Assembly: GCF_900766215.1 (NCBI RefSeq)
Contig: NZ_CAAFUQ010000003.1
Span: 1 to 13,772, forward strand
Length of the DNA: 13,772 nucleotides
Reading direction: 5' to 3'
From: an uncultured Finegoldia sp.
Lineage (GTDB): Bacteria > Bacillota > Clostridia > Tissierellales > Peptoniphilaceae
Part shown: positions 1 to 5,230 of the stretch, in pieces
Layout: each line of letters opens with the position of its first letter
How positions within the stretch are numbered: position 1 is the stretch's first letter
Notes under the pieces: model-generated
What the model saw: the letters and a program-made list of their open reading frames with translations, nothing else
Told to the model about the DNA's origin: nothing
The model's database searches: none
Program-made: the position numbers and the translations under genes

Positions 1-1
1 G

Positions 2-1498
2 TTTTTACAAGAAGCTAATCCATTATTTAATAAACTAGATCGATTAAAAAGAATGTCTAAGTTTTTATATGAGAATGGCTATGTTTATGAAAAACGTAAA
101 AAATCAAATAAGAAAACGAAGACAAAATATCGTTTTCCAAAAGTTTATGTGAAACAAGGTAAGTATGATTTAAGTGTTTCATTTGAAATGGCTGGAGGAA
201 AATTTCAAAAGAAATTTAAGGATATTGGTGGAGAATTAGAAGATACTTTTTTCATGGATTTTATGGAAAAAACTGATGATCCACGCTTTAAAATTTACAA
301 ATTAGCTTATTCGGCTTTCTTATCACGTATTACGGTTAAAGATGTGATATGGGATAAAGATAAGGGAATTAAGTTAATGGATGGCTATTATTGGGATTTC
401 ATCAATGATCCTCATTTATTGGTTGCTGGTGGTACTGGTGGAGGTAAAACAGTATTACTAAGGTCAATCCTTCGTTGTCTTGCGGAAATTGGAGTTTGTG
501 ATATATGTGACCCTAAAAGAGCCGATTTTGTTACTATGTCAGATTTATCAGCTTTTGAAGGTAGAATTGCCTTTGAAAAGGCTGATATTATTGAGAAGTT
601 TGAAAATGCTGTTACGATAATGTTTGCACGTTATGATTTTGTTCGAAATGAAATGAAGCGTTTAGGTCATAAAGACATGAAAAAGTTTTATCATTATGGA
701 TTGGAACCTTATTTTTTTGTATGTGATGAATATAATGCTTTAATGAGTTCTTTGTCTTATCAGGAACGTGAGATTGTTGATAATGCATTTACTCAATATA
801 TCTTACTTGGTCGTCAGGTTGGTTGTAATGCAATTGTTGCTATGCAGAAACCAAGTGCAGATGATCTTCCCACTAAAATTAGATCTAATATGATGCACCA
901 TATCTCGGTTGGTCGTCTCGATGATGGCGGTTATGTGATGATGTTTGGTGATGAAAATAGAAATAAGGAATTTAGATTTATTAAATATCTTGCAGGTCGT
1001 CGTGTTTATGGTAGAGGGTACTCGGCTGTTTTTGGTGAAGTGGCAAGAGAATTTTATTCTCCTTTATTACCTAAAAATTTTTCTTTTTATGATGCTTTTG
1101 AAAAAATAAATAGGCATGAAAATCCATTTGATCCTGCAGAGAATCAGGAAGTTTCGAAAGCTATTCTTAAAGATGAATCGTTAAGAGAATTTGTAGAAAA
1201 AACGTCTGACAGTGAGTTACCTAAAGGATCTGCTGGATTTGATTTTGAGGAGGAAATGGTGGAAATAGAAAAAATGAGTATTGGTGATTTAGCTAAGAAA
1301 ATTGGTTTTTCATTTAGTAAAATAAAAAATTTAATTGATATGATTGAAAAAGATGGTTACATGACTTTTAATCGTGAAGATGAAAAGATTGTATTAAATG
1401 AATCTGATGCGGTTGTGTTGGAAAGTTTATTGATTCAAAAAGAAGACTTTGAAGGTAGTTGGAAGGAGTTATTATCTATGTATTTTATGGGTGAATAG
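2..1498 (+). CDS. FtsK/TcpA-type conjugative coupling ATPase (5' partial)
   Basis: Hexameric membrane ATPase that links the relaxase-DNA complex to the secretion channel and pumps the strand. A Walker A motif GGTGGGKT is encoded at 428-451 and a Walker B ending in CDEYNAL has its DE at 725-730. The later GRQVGCNAIVAMQKPSADDLP stretch, between them and the C-terminus, is typical of the Tn916 Orf21 / ICEBs1 ConQ / ICESt3 OrfK family. The first ATG is at 53, but the frame is open from position 2 and has no ribosome binding site before 53. The residues before it (LFNKLDRLKRMSKFL) resemble the linker after the two N-terminal membrane helices of Tn916 Orf21. I infer that the true start and those helices lie upstream of the window. 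The last ~80 residues (about 1256-1430) look like a winged helix, IGDLAKKIGFSFSKIKNLI, reminiscent of the FtsK gamma domain. The oriT follows directly. Confidence 0.9.
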   Translation, partial: FLQEANPLFNKLDRLKRMSKFLYENGYVYEKRKKSNKKTKTKYRFPKVYVKQGKYDLSVSFEMAGGKFQKKFKDIGGELEDTFFMDFMEKTDDPRFKIYKLAYSAFLSRITVKDVIWDKDKGIKLMDGYYWDFINDPHLLVAGGTGGGKTVLLRSILRCLAEIGVCDICDPKRADFVTMSDLSAFEGRIAFEKADIIEKFENAVTIMFARYDFVRNEMKRLGHKDMKKFYHYGLEPYFFVCDEYNALMSSLSYQEREIVDNAFTQYILLGRQVGCNAIVAMQKPSADDLPTKIRSNMMHHISVGRLDDGGYVMMFGDENRNKEFRFIKYLAGRRVYGRGYSAVFGEVAREFYSPLLPKNFSFYDAFEKINRHENPFDPAENQEVSKAILKDESLREFVEKTSDSELPKGSAGFDFEEEMVEIEKMSIGDLAKKIGFSFSKIKNLIDMIEKDGYMTFNREDEKIVLNESDAVVLESLLIQKEDFEGSWKELLSMYFMGE

Positions 1499-1503
1499 TA
1501 GAA

Positions 1504-1528
1504 AGAAGGATATTTTTTATATCCTTCT
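1504..1528 (+). repeat. Perfect 10-bp hairpin after the coupling gene
   Basis: Arms AGAAGGATAT (1504-1513) and ATATCCTTCT (1519-1528) are exact inverted repeats around a five-T loop, starting 6 bases after the coupling-gene stop codon. No T-run follows the second arm, so this is not a standard intrinsic terminator. Its right arm overlaps the left arm of the larger inverted repeat at 1521-1619, so the two structures cannot form at the same time on one strand. Confidence 0.75.
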
Positions 1529-1619
1529 GTAAAGCCCTAGTGTAGCTGTAGGCATAGTGTAGCGTAGCGGTAACGGACACGCCGGACACAGCGCACACAC
1601 TAGGGCTTTACAGAGGGAT
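1521..1619 (+). repeat. Large interrupted inverted repeat; possible single-strand origin or oriT accessory structure
   Basis: Arms 1521-1543 and 1597-1619 are 23 bases long and complementary at 22 of 23 positions (T1525 faces G1615). The core 1526-1543 / 1597-1614 is perfect (18 bp, containing AAAGCCCTAGTGT). The 53-base loop is GC-rich compared with the surrounding element. It contains two copies of TAGTGTAGC when the arm edge is included (1538-1546 and 1555-1563), two copies of CGGACAC (1574-1580 and 1583-1589), and a TAGCGT at 1560-1565. TAGCGT in the loop of a long hairpin is the CS-6 hallmark of ssoA-type single-strand origins of rolling-circle plasmids. The region has no coding capacity and lies 14 bases before the nic palindrome. 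The structure is seen in the sequence; its role as an sso or relaxase/accessory-protein site is inferred. Confidence 0.65.
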
Positions 1620-1633
1620 TTACCAATTTTAAA

Positions 1634-1657
1634 ACCCCCGATATCTAATAGGGGGGT
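1634..1657 (+). other. oriT nic palindrome (Tn916/ICEBs1 type)
   Basis: ACCCCC (1634-1639) and GGGGGGT (1651-1657) form inverted arms around an 11-base loop that contains ATCTAATA. This closely matches my memory of the ICEBs1 and Tn916 oriT nic regions: C-run, short loop containing CTAAC, then an AGGGGGGT arm. It lies between the coupling gene and the relaxase gene, the expected place in this superfamily. The relaxase encoded at 1785 should cleave in the loop. I cannot fix the exact nicked bond from sequence alone. Confidence 0.82.
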
Positions 1658-1727
1658 AAGAAATGAAAAATTTCGAATTTTAACCCCCAAAAAACTATAT
1701 GTATCAAGGGTTTTCAGATTTTTAAAG

Positions 1728-1757
1728 GTGGGTCATTTTAGTGAAAAAAGTGGGTCA
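1728..1757 (+). promoter_or_regulatory. Paired GTGGGTCA repeats ahead of the relaxase gene
   Basis: GTGGGTCA occurs at 1728-1735 and 1750-1757, 22 bases apart, about two helical turns. A 7-bp inverted repeat, TTTAGTG (1737-1743) and CACTAAA (1756-1762), is interlaced with them. They end 10 bases before the AAGAAGGAG ribosome binding site of the relaxase and start about 70 bases after the nic palindrome. This arrangement suits a binding site for the relaxase's N-terminal helix-turn-helix, or an operator for it. A GTG at 1728 could in principle be a start codon, but it has no ribosome binding site. Confidence 0.45.
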
Positions 1758-1784
1758 CTAAACCTAAGAAGGAGTTTGTTTATT

Positions 1785-3017
1785 GTGGATGCTATCTATT
1801 TAAAAAAATTTCGAAAGAAAACAGGTCTAAAACAAAAGGAATTTGCTTTAAGTTCTGGTTTGACATTGAAATCACTTAGAAACTATGAGCAAGGAAAGCG
1901 GAAGTTGACACTTGAAAAGTATCAAGAGATAAAATCACATTTTGGATATCTAGTAGAAAATGATAGTTCACGATTACAAGTGATGATTGACTATGTCAGA
2001 ATTACGTTAAAGGACGTTAGGGATCTTGAATTTTTCTGTCGTAACTTTTTGCACTGTGCATTTAAAGAATTTCAGCCTTTTGAATCTAAGTTGATGAATT
2101 ACAATCATCTTTGGAAACGTGGAGATATTTGGATATTTGATTTTGCGGATAAACATGAGACAGGTAATTTTCAAATAACTGTTCAATTGTCTGGTCGTGG
2201 ATGCCGACAATTAGAATTGTTGATGGAAACTGAAAAATTTACATGGCATGATTGGTTAAGTTATCTAAGAAATTCATATCGTGACGATATGAATGTGACA
2301 CGTTTTGATATTGCAATTGATGAATTATATTTGGGAAAAGATAGGGAACAAGAACAGTTTTTATTATCGGATATGATTGCAAAATATTATCGATATGAAC
2401 TTGACTTTGAGAGTTTAAGGACTTGGAATTATATTGGAGGTGGTGCGCTTAACTTTGAAGATTTGTCCGATATAGAACAAAATAGACAGGGTATTTCCCT
2501 ATATTTTGGTAGTCGTCAATCAGAAATGTATTTTAACTTTTATGAAAAACGTTATGAAATTGCAAAGCAGGAAGGAATTACTGTTGAAGAAGCTTTAGAA
2601 ATTTTTGAATTGTGGAATCGTTATGAGATACGGTTATCTCAAAGTAAAGCTAATGCGGCAGTTGATGAATTTATTTCTGGAGTGCCGATTGGTGAAATAT
2701 CCAGAGGGTTAATTGTTAGTAAGATTGACGTGTATGATGGGAAAAATGAATATGGGTCGTTTCAAGCAGATAGAAAGTGGCAATTAATGTTTGGAGGTGT
2801 TGAGCCTTTAAAATTTGTTACAAAGCCAGAGGCTTATAGTATTGAACGAACCCTACGTTGGTTAAGTGATTCTGTTTCTCCGTCTTTAGCTATGATAAGA
2901 GAGTATGACATGATTGTGGATGGTGACTATTTACAAACCATTCTTAATTCTGGGGAAGTCAATGAACGTGGGGAGAAGATACTTGACAGTATCAAAGCTA
3001 GCTTAGGTATTTTGTAG
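1785..3017 (+). CDS. MOBT-family relaxase (Rep_trans) with N-terminal HTH
   Basis: Nicks oriT and carries the transferred strand; this family descends from rolling-circle Rep proteins (Tn916 Orf20, ICEBs1 NicK, ICESt3 OrfJ/RelSt3). With the start used here (410 residues), residues ~5-60 form an XRE-like helix-turn-helix (KKFRKKTGLKQKEFALSSGL). The Rep_trans domain follows, with blocks MIDYVRITL (~68-75), TRFDIAID (172-179), LYFGSRQSEMYFNFYEK (~239-255) and RYEIRLSQ (279-286). The frame opens at GTG 1728, but GTG 1785 is better: AAGAAGGAG lies at 1766-1774, about 10 bases ahead. It also places MDAIYLKKF at the N-terminus and leaves the 1728-1757 repeats non-coding. Length fits the family. AGGAGG for the next gene overlaps its stop codon, so the two are probably co-transcribed. 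The exact catalytic residue cannot be assigned here. Confidence 0.9.
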   Translation: MDAIYLKKFRKKTGLKQKEFALSSGLTLKSLRNYEQGKRKLTLEKYQEIKSHFGYLVENDSSRLQVMIDYVRITLKDVRDLEFFCRNFLHCAFKEFQPFESKLMNYNHLWKRGDIWIFDFADKHETGNFQITVQLSGRGCRQLELLMETEKFTWHDWLSYLRNSYRDDMNVTRFDIAIDELYLGKDREQEQFLLSDMIAKYYRYELDFESLRTWNYIGGGALNFEDLSDIEQNRQGISLYFGSRQSEMYFNFYEKRYEIAKQEGITVEEALEIFELWNRYEIRLSQSKANAAVDEFISGVPIGEISRGLIVSKIDVYDGKNEYGSFQADRKWQLMFGGVEPLKFVTKPEAYSIERTLRWLSDSVSPSLAMIREYDMIVDGDYLQTILNSGEVNERGEKILDSIKASLGIL

Positions 3018-3032
3018 GAGGTAAGTTTTGTT

Positions 3033-3410
3033 TTGTATAGTAACCGAGAATTTGCTTATTTTGTTAATAGACGAAATAATTTGGATAAAATGATTGATTT
3101 ACTAGTTTTTATGATTCCTGATCGTGAGTTTTATTATCCTGAAATTAATCAAGGTGAATTAAGTGACTATCAAAAAGATATTTTTGATCTCATTCAATTT
3201 GGCTATTGTGGTGTCTATGAAGTTAAGAAAGAATATGAAGATAAACTTCAACAGTTAGCAACATTGAAACGAAAGTTACTTAAGTTTGGTTTGCTTATGC
3301 AACCTTTAGAAAAGCAAAAAGAGATAGTTATTCGTTTAGCTGGTAAATATCGTTTGGAAAAAAGAATTCTGATGAGGAGGGAAATGTTTAGAGATGAAGA
3401 AGTTGACTAA
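3033..3410 (+). CDS. Unknown 125-residue ICE protein
   Basis: I do not recognise this protein. It probably starts at TTG 3033, 11 bases after AGGAGG at 3016-3021 (which spans the relaxase stop codon), and no ATG lies close by. It has no membrane segment or signal peptide. The N-terminal half is mixed with many aromatic residues (FYYPEI, IQFGYCGVY). From about residue 65 it is strongly helical and charged, probably a coiled coil (KKEYEDKLQQLATLKRKLLKFG), ending in a basic stretch (YRLEKRILMRREMF). Its last 17 bases overlap the start of the following XRE gene, suggesting translational coupling. Small unknown genes just after the relaxase are common in ICESt3- and ICEBs1-like elements, so a role in DNA processing or its control is possible but not shown. 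Confidence 0.8.
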   Translation: MYSNREFAYFVNRRNNLDKMIDLLVFMIPDREFYYPEINQGELSDYQKDIFDLIQFGYCGVYEVKKEYEDKLQQLATLKRKLLKFGLLMQPLEKQKEIVIRLAGKYRLEKRILMRREMFRDEEVD

Positions 3411-3609
3411 TTTTGGAGAAAACTTAAGGCTAACGAGAAAAACAAAAAGTCTAACTCAAACTGAGCTAGCGTCTAAATTAAATATAAGTCAAAAGTCATA
3501 TAGTAATTGGGAAAAAGGCAAGCGAGAACCAAGTTTTTCAAAACTAATTGAGTTATCTAAGCTATTAAATACTACTCCAAATTATTTATTAGGTGTTTCA
3601 GATGCCTAA
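3394..3609 (+). CDS. XRE/Cro-type helix-turn-helix regulator (71 residues)
   Basis: A single-domain HTH_3 protein: FGENLRLTRKTKSLTQTELA, then KLNISQKSYSNWEKGKREPS as the recognition region, then LIELSKLLNTTPNYLLG, the classic tail of Cro/C1-type repressors. It binds DNA as a dimer, probably as a repressor. It starts at ATG 3394 inside the end of the upstream gene; AGGAGG is at 3375-3380, a rather long 13-base spacing. It is separate from the usual ICE master regulators (ImmR/Arp-type), which sit at the other end of the regulation module, and is encoded inside the transfer operon itself. A local feedback role is plausible. Its possible targets in this window are the repeats at 1728-1757; that link is a guess. 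Confidence 0.85.
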   Translation: MKKLTNFGENLRLTRKTKSLTQTELASKLNISQKSYSNWEKGKREPSFSKLIELSKLLNTTPNYLLGVSDA

Positions 3610-3657
3610 AAAGTTAGTTTTAGATTCATAAACCTTAGGAGTTTTTTTGTGGGAGGA

Positions 3658-3762
3658 ATGATGAAAATTAGGTGTCCAACTGTTGTTGATTTTGTTGTTA
3701 TTATCGGAAAAAAAGAAAAAGAGGAAAAGAAAAATGTCAAATACACGTTCAGAAGCAGATAA
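3658..3762 (+). CDS. Possible 34-residue small ORF overlapping the next gene
   Basis: ATGATG at 3658/3661 follows GGGAGG (3651-3656) and opens a 34-codon frame ending in TAA at 3760-3762. The product reads MKIRCPTVVDFVVIIGKKEK followed by a lysine/glutamate-rich tail. The ribosome binding site is strong but only 1-4 bases from the ATGs. The frame overlaps the first 29 bases of the 90-residue gene at 3734. It may be a real small protein or a leader peptide that couples translation to the next gene. I cannot support it beyond start signals and an open frame. Confidence 0.35.
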   Translation: MMKIRCPTVVDFVVIIGKKEKEEKKNVKYTFRSR

Positions 3763-4006
3763 AAAAATATTACATGTAGCTCATGAGTTATCAGAATTGC
3801 TTGTAGGTCATTCTTATGACCAAGCATGGGAAAAGGCTGGAGAGTTAAATAGCTTACTTAAGAGACGTGAGGAACTCACTTTACCAGGCTATATGGTAGA
3901 TATGATTGCTCAACATTTAAAATCTTATTATTACCAAAATAATACAGTAAGTAAAGCCCATAAAGCTATGTCCGCAATCGGTCATAAGCTAGAGGAATTT
4001 AATTAA
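3734..4006 (+). CDS. Unknown 90-residue helical protein
   Basis: I do not recognise this protein. The frame opens further upstream at TTG 3683, but that would add a low-complexity Leu/Lys stretch without a ribosome binding site. ATG 3734, preceded by GAGG at 3721-3724, gives a clean start, MSNTRSEADKKIL. The protein is soluble and almost wholly helical by eye, with no Cys, no membrane segment and a basic-to-neutral charge (WEKAGELNSLLKRREELTLPGYMVDMIAQHL). It is the last gene before an intrinsic terminator that begins 5 bases after its stop codon, so it closes the small accessory block after the relaxase. A small DNA- or protein-binding accessory factor is possible; no function can be assigned. 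Confidence 0.78.
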   Translation: MSNTRSEADKKILHVAHELSELLVGHSYDQAWEKAGELNSLLKRREELTLPGYMVDMIAQHLKSYYYQNNTVSKAHKAMSAIGHKLEEFN

Positions 4007-4011
4007 TCTAG

Positions 4012-4038
4012 AGAGCAAGTAAAACTTGCTCTTTTTTT
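4012..4038 (+). terminator. Intrinsic terminator or attenuator just upstream of ardA
   Basis: A perfect 9-bp stem, AGAGCAAGT (4012-4020) with ACTTGCTCT (4024-4032), encloses a three-A loop and runs into T4033-T4038. This is a textbook rho-independent terminator on the + strand. It sits between the 90-residue gene (stop codon 4004-4006) and the ardA ribosome binding site (AGGAG, 4041-4045), leaving no room for a promoter between the two. Transcription of ardA and the secretion genes must therefore read through it or start elsewhere. Confidence 0.85.
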
Positions 4039-4052
4039 ATAGGAGAAAAAAT

Positions 4053-4535
4053 ATGGAAATTAGTGTAAATATCAGAGCATTGAGAAATAACAAAGAATGT
4101 AAAGTAGATTTACCTGTCACACTTGAGCAGTTAAAAGCGAAGCTTGGATTTAGTGAACAAGAAGATTTTGAATACATAGTGGTAGATTCTTCATGCAAAT
4201 TTATTAAAGAATATGATTCTCTTGAAATATTAAATCAATTTTATGAAGTTGTTGAATCAATTGATGAAAAAATTGTTTTGGCAGTTCATCAAGTAACAGG
4301 TTATAATGTCAAAGATTTTTTAGATTATGACTTTAATTTTGAAGGTTGTTCAATTTTACCAGATATTTATACACAACGTGAATTAGGTGAATATTATTTT
4401 AATGAACTTGGTACAGAAGGTGTTGGAAAAGAAAATATGGAACGTTATTTTGATTGTCAATCTTATGGTCGAGATATAGATTTGGAATCAGAGGGTGGCT
4501 TTACAAAATATGGTTATGTAGAAATTAGAGGTTAA
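4053..4535 (+). CDS. ardA: ArdA-type antirestriction protein
   Basis: ArdA is an acidic, elongated dimer that mimics B-form DNA and blocks type I restriction-modification enzymes, protecting newly entered conjugative DNA. The 160 residues match the family's length and are rich in Asp/Glu. The C-terminal third carries a family signature, RYFDCQSYGRDIDLESEGGF (131-150), comparable to YIDYQAYGRDLDL in Tn916 Orf18. The N-terminal domain (FEYIVVDSSCKFIKEYDSLE, 39-58, then ILNQFYEVV) parallels EEYAIHDYELPFTVDEYTSI in that protein. ATG 4053 follows AGGAG (4041-4045) by 7 bases; the in-frame TTG at 4026 lies inside the terminator stem and is not a start. Its place between the relaxase and the secretion genes is the same as that of orf18 in Tn916. 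The N-terminal half is well diverged from the Tn916 protein. Confidence 0.87.
   Translation: MEISVNIRALRNNKECKVDLPVTLEQLKAKLGFSEQEDFEYIVVDSSCKFIKEYDSLEILNQFYEVVESIDEKIVLAVHQVTGYNVKDFLDYDFNFEGCSILPDIYTQRELGEYYFNELGTEGVGKENMERYFDCQSYGRDIDLESEGGFTKYGYVEIRG
4278..4307 (+). promoter_or_regulatory. Possible promoter inside ardA
   Basis: TTGGCA (4278-4283) and a perfect TATAAT (4302-4307) are separated by 18 bases. This could supply transcripts for the downstream small genes and secretion operon past the terminator at 4012-4038. In AT-rich coding DNA such matches arise by chance, so support is weak. Confidence 0.22.
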
Positions 4536-4754
4536 ATGATGTTAAGAGCTTATATTATTAATCCTCAAACGGATAAAGGTGCATACTTTGATTTTCCATT
4601 ATACTTTGGCAAATTGAGTAGAATTGGTCATTCTGGTTCTTATGATGATCCTGTCGAAATAGTATCTTTTGAAGGTGATTCAGCCTCAAGGCTTGGTTAT
4701 TATACCTTACATGATTTAGAAAGATTGAATGCAGGGATTGAAGGTCGTTTATGA
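4536..4754 (+). CDS. 72-residue protein resembling an isolated ArdA N-terminal domain
   Basis: It begins directly after the ardA stop codon, at ATG 4536 or the adjacent ATG 4539 (AGAGG just upstream, favouring 4539), and its last four bases (ATGA) overlap the next gene. So ardA and the two following genes are translationally packed. The sequence is acidic/aromatic. The opening LRAYIINPQTDKGAYFDFPL has the same pattern as the ArdA N-terminus of Tn916 Orf18 (VYIANLGKYNEG...GAWFTFPIDF). The end, VEIVSFEGD...GYYTLHDLERLN, parallels YAIHDYELP...EYTSIGELNRL. I therefore infer a single ArdA-type N-terminal domain without the middle and C-terminal domains. This is a by-eye similarity, not a database result. 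It could be a truncated duplicate or a functional stand-alone DNA mimic. Confidence 0.78.
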   Translation: MMLRAYIINPQTDKGAYFDFPLYFGKLSRIGHSGSYDDPVEIVSFEGDSASRLGYYTLHDLERLNAGIEGRL

Positions 4755-5230
4755 TTGCTATTATAAGAACTCATGAAAAAGGTAGAAGTCAATTACTGTG
4801 TGAGTTAGATATCATGCAGTTTACTGAAAATCAAGTAAGAAACCGTATGATAGAAAAAGGCATTAAGGATGATGCCTTTTTTATTTGTGGTTTTTCTGAT
4901 TGGGAAATTGACCGAGTAATGACACTATCAGATGTTTACTTATTAAAAAAATGCATTATTGGTCTTTATGATGGTAATGATTACATTGTTCAATATTTAC
5001 TAAAAAAAGGATTTTCTATACGTTCAATTGTAACAAGATATTATTTATTTTTATCAAAAGATGAAAATAGAGTAATGAAACACATTCTAAAAAATGTTGA
5101 ATTTGATTCATTGATAGATTTTTGGCAACGTTCAGTGACTTGGGTAAATGCATTAAACGCTTATATTGATAAAGGGGTTTTATTAAATACAGAAAAAGGA
5201 TTTTACGTATTAACGTTAGAAGGAGGTTAG
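4751..5230 (+). CDS. 159-residue protein, possible diverged ArdA relative
   Basis: Starts at ATG 4751 within the stop of the preceding gene (ATGA overlap) and ends one base before the TcpC-like gene. At 159 residues it is almost exactly as long as ArdA (160). Two regions line up by pattern: DDAFFICGFSDWEIDRVMTL (40-59) followed by SDVYLLKK, against the YAIHDYELP...EYTSIGELNRL block of ArdA; and the end, ALNAYIDKGVLLNTEKGFYV (134-153), against AYGRDLDLSGTF...HGIFEI. It lacks ArdA's strong acidity in the middle (KKGFSIRSIVTRYYLF is basic/hydrophobic). If it is ArdA-like, it has lost much of the DNA-mimic charge and may do something else. No signal peptide or membrane segment is seen. The ORF is secure; the relationship to ArdA is a hypothesis. 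Confidence 0.8.
   Translation: MIAIIRTHEKGRSQLLCELDIMQFTENQVRNRMIEKGIKDDAFFICGFSDWEIDRVMTLSDVYLLKKCIIGLYDGNDYIVQYLLKKGFSIRSIVTRYYLFLSKDENRVMKHILKNVEFDSLIDFWQRSVTWVNALNAYIDKGVLLNTEKGFYVLTLEGG

Noticed and set aside
53..55. ATG as the start of the coupling ATPase
   Set aside because: The frame is open back to position 2, upstream residues fit the family's linker region, and there is no ribosome binding site before it.
1728..1784. N-terminal extension of the relaxase from GTG 1728
   Set aside because: No ribosome binding site precedes it, the segment carries DNA repeats, and GTG 1785 has a good AAGAAGGAG at 1766-1774.
3605..3648. Possible terminator after the XRE gene (CCTAA...TTAGG then a T-run)
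   Set aside because: Only a 5-bp stem with a 25-base loop; the T-run alone is not enough.
4026..4052. TTG 4026 as the ardA start
   Set aside because: It lies in the terminator stem and T-run; ATG 4053 has AGGAG 7 bases ahead.
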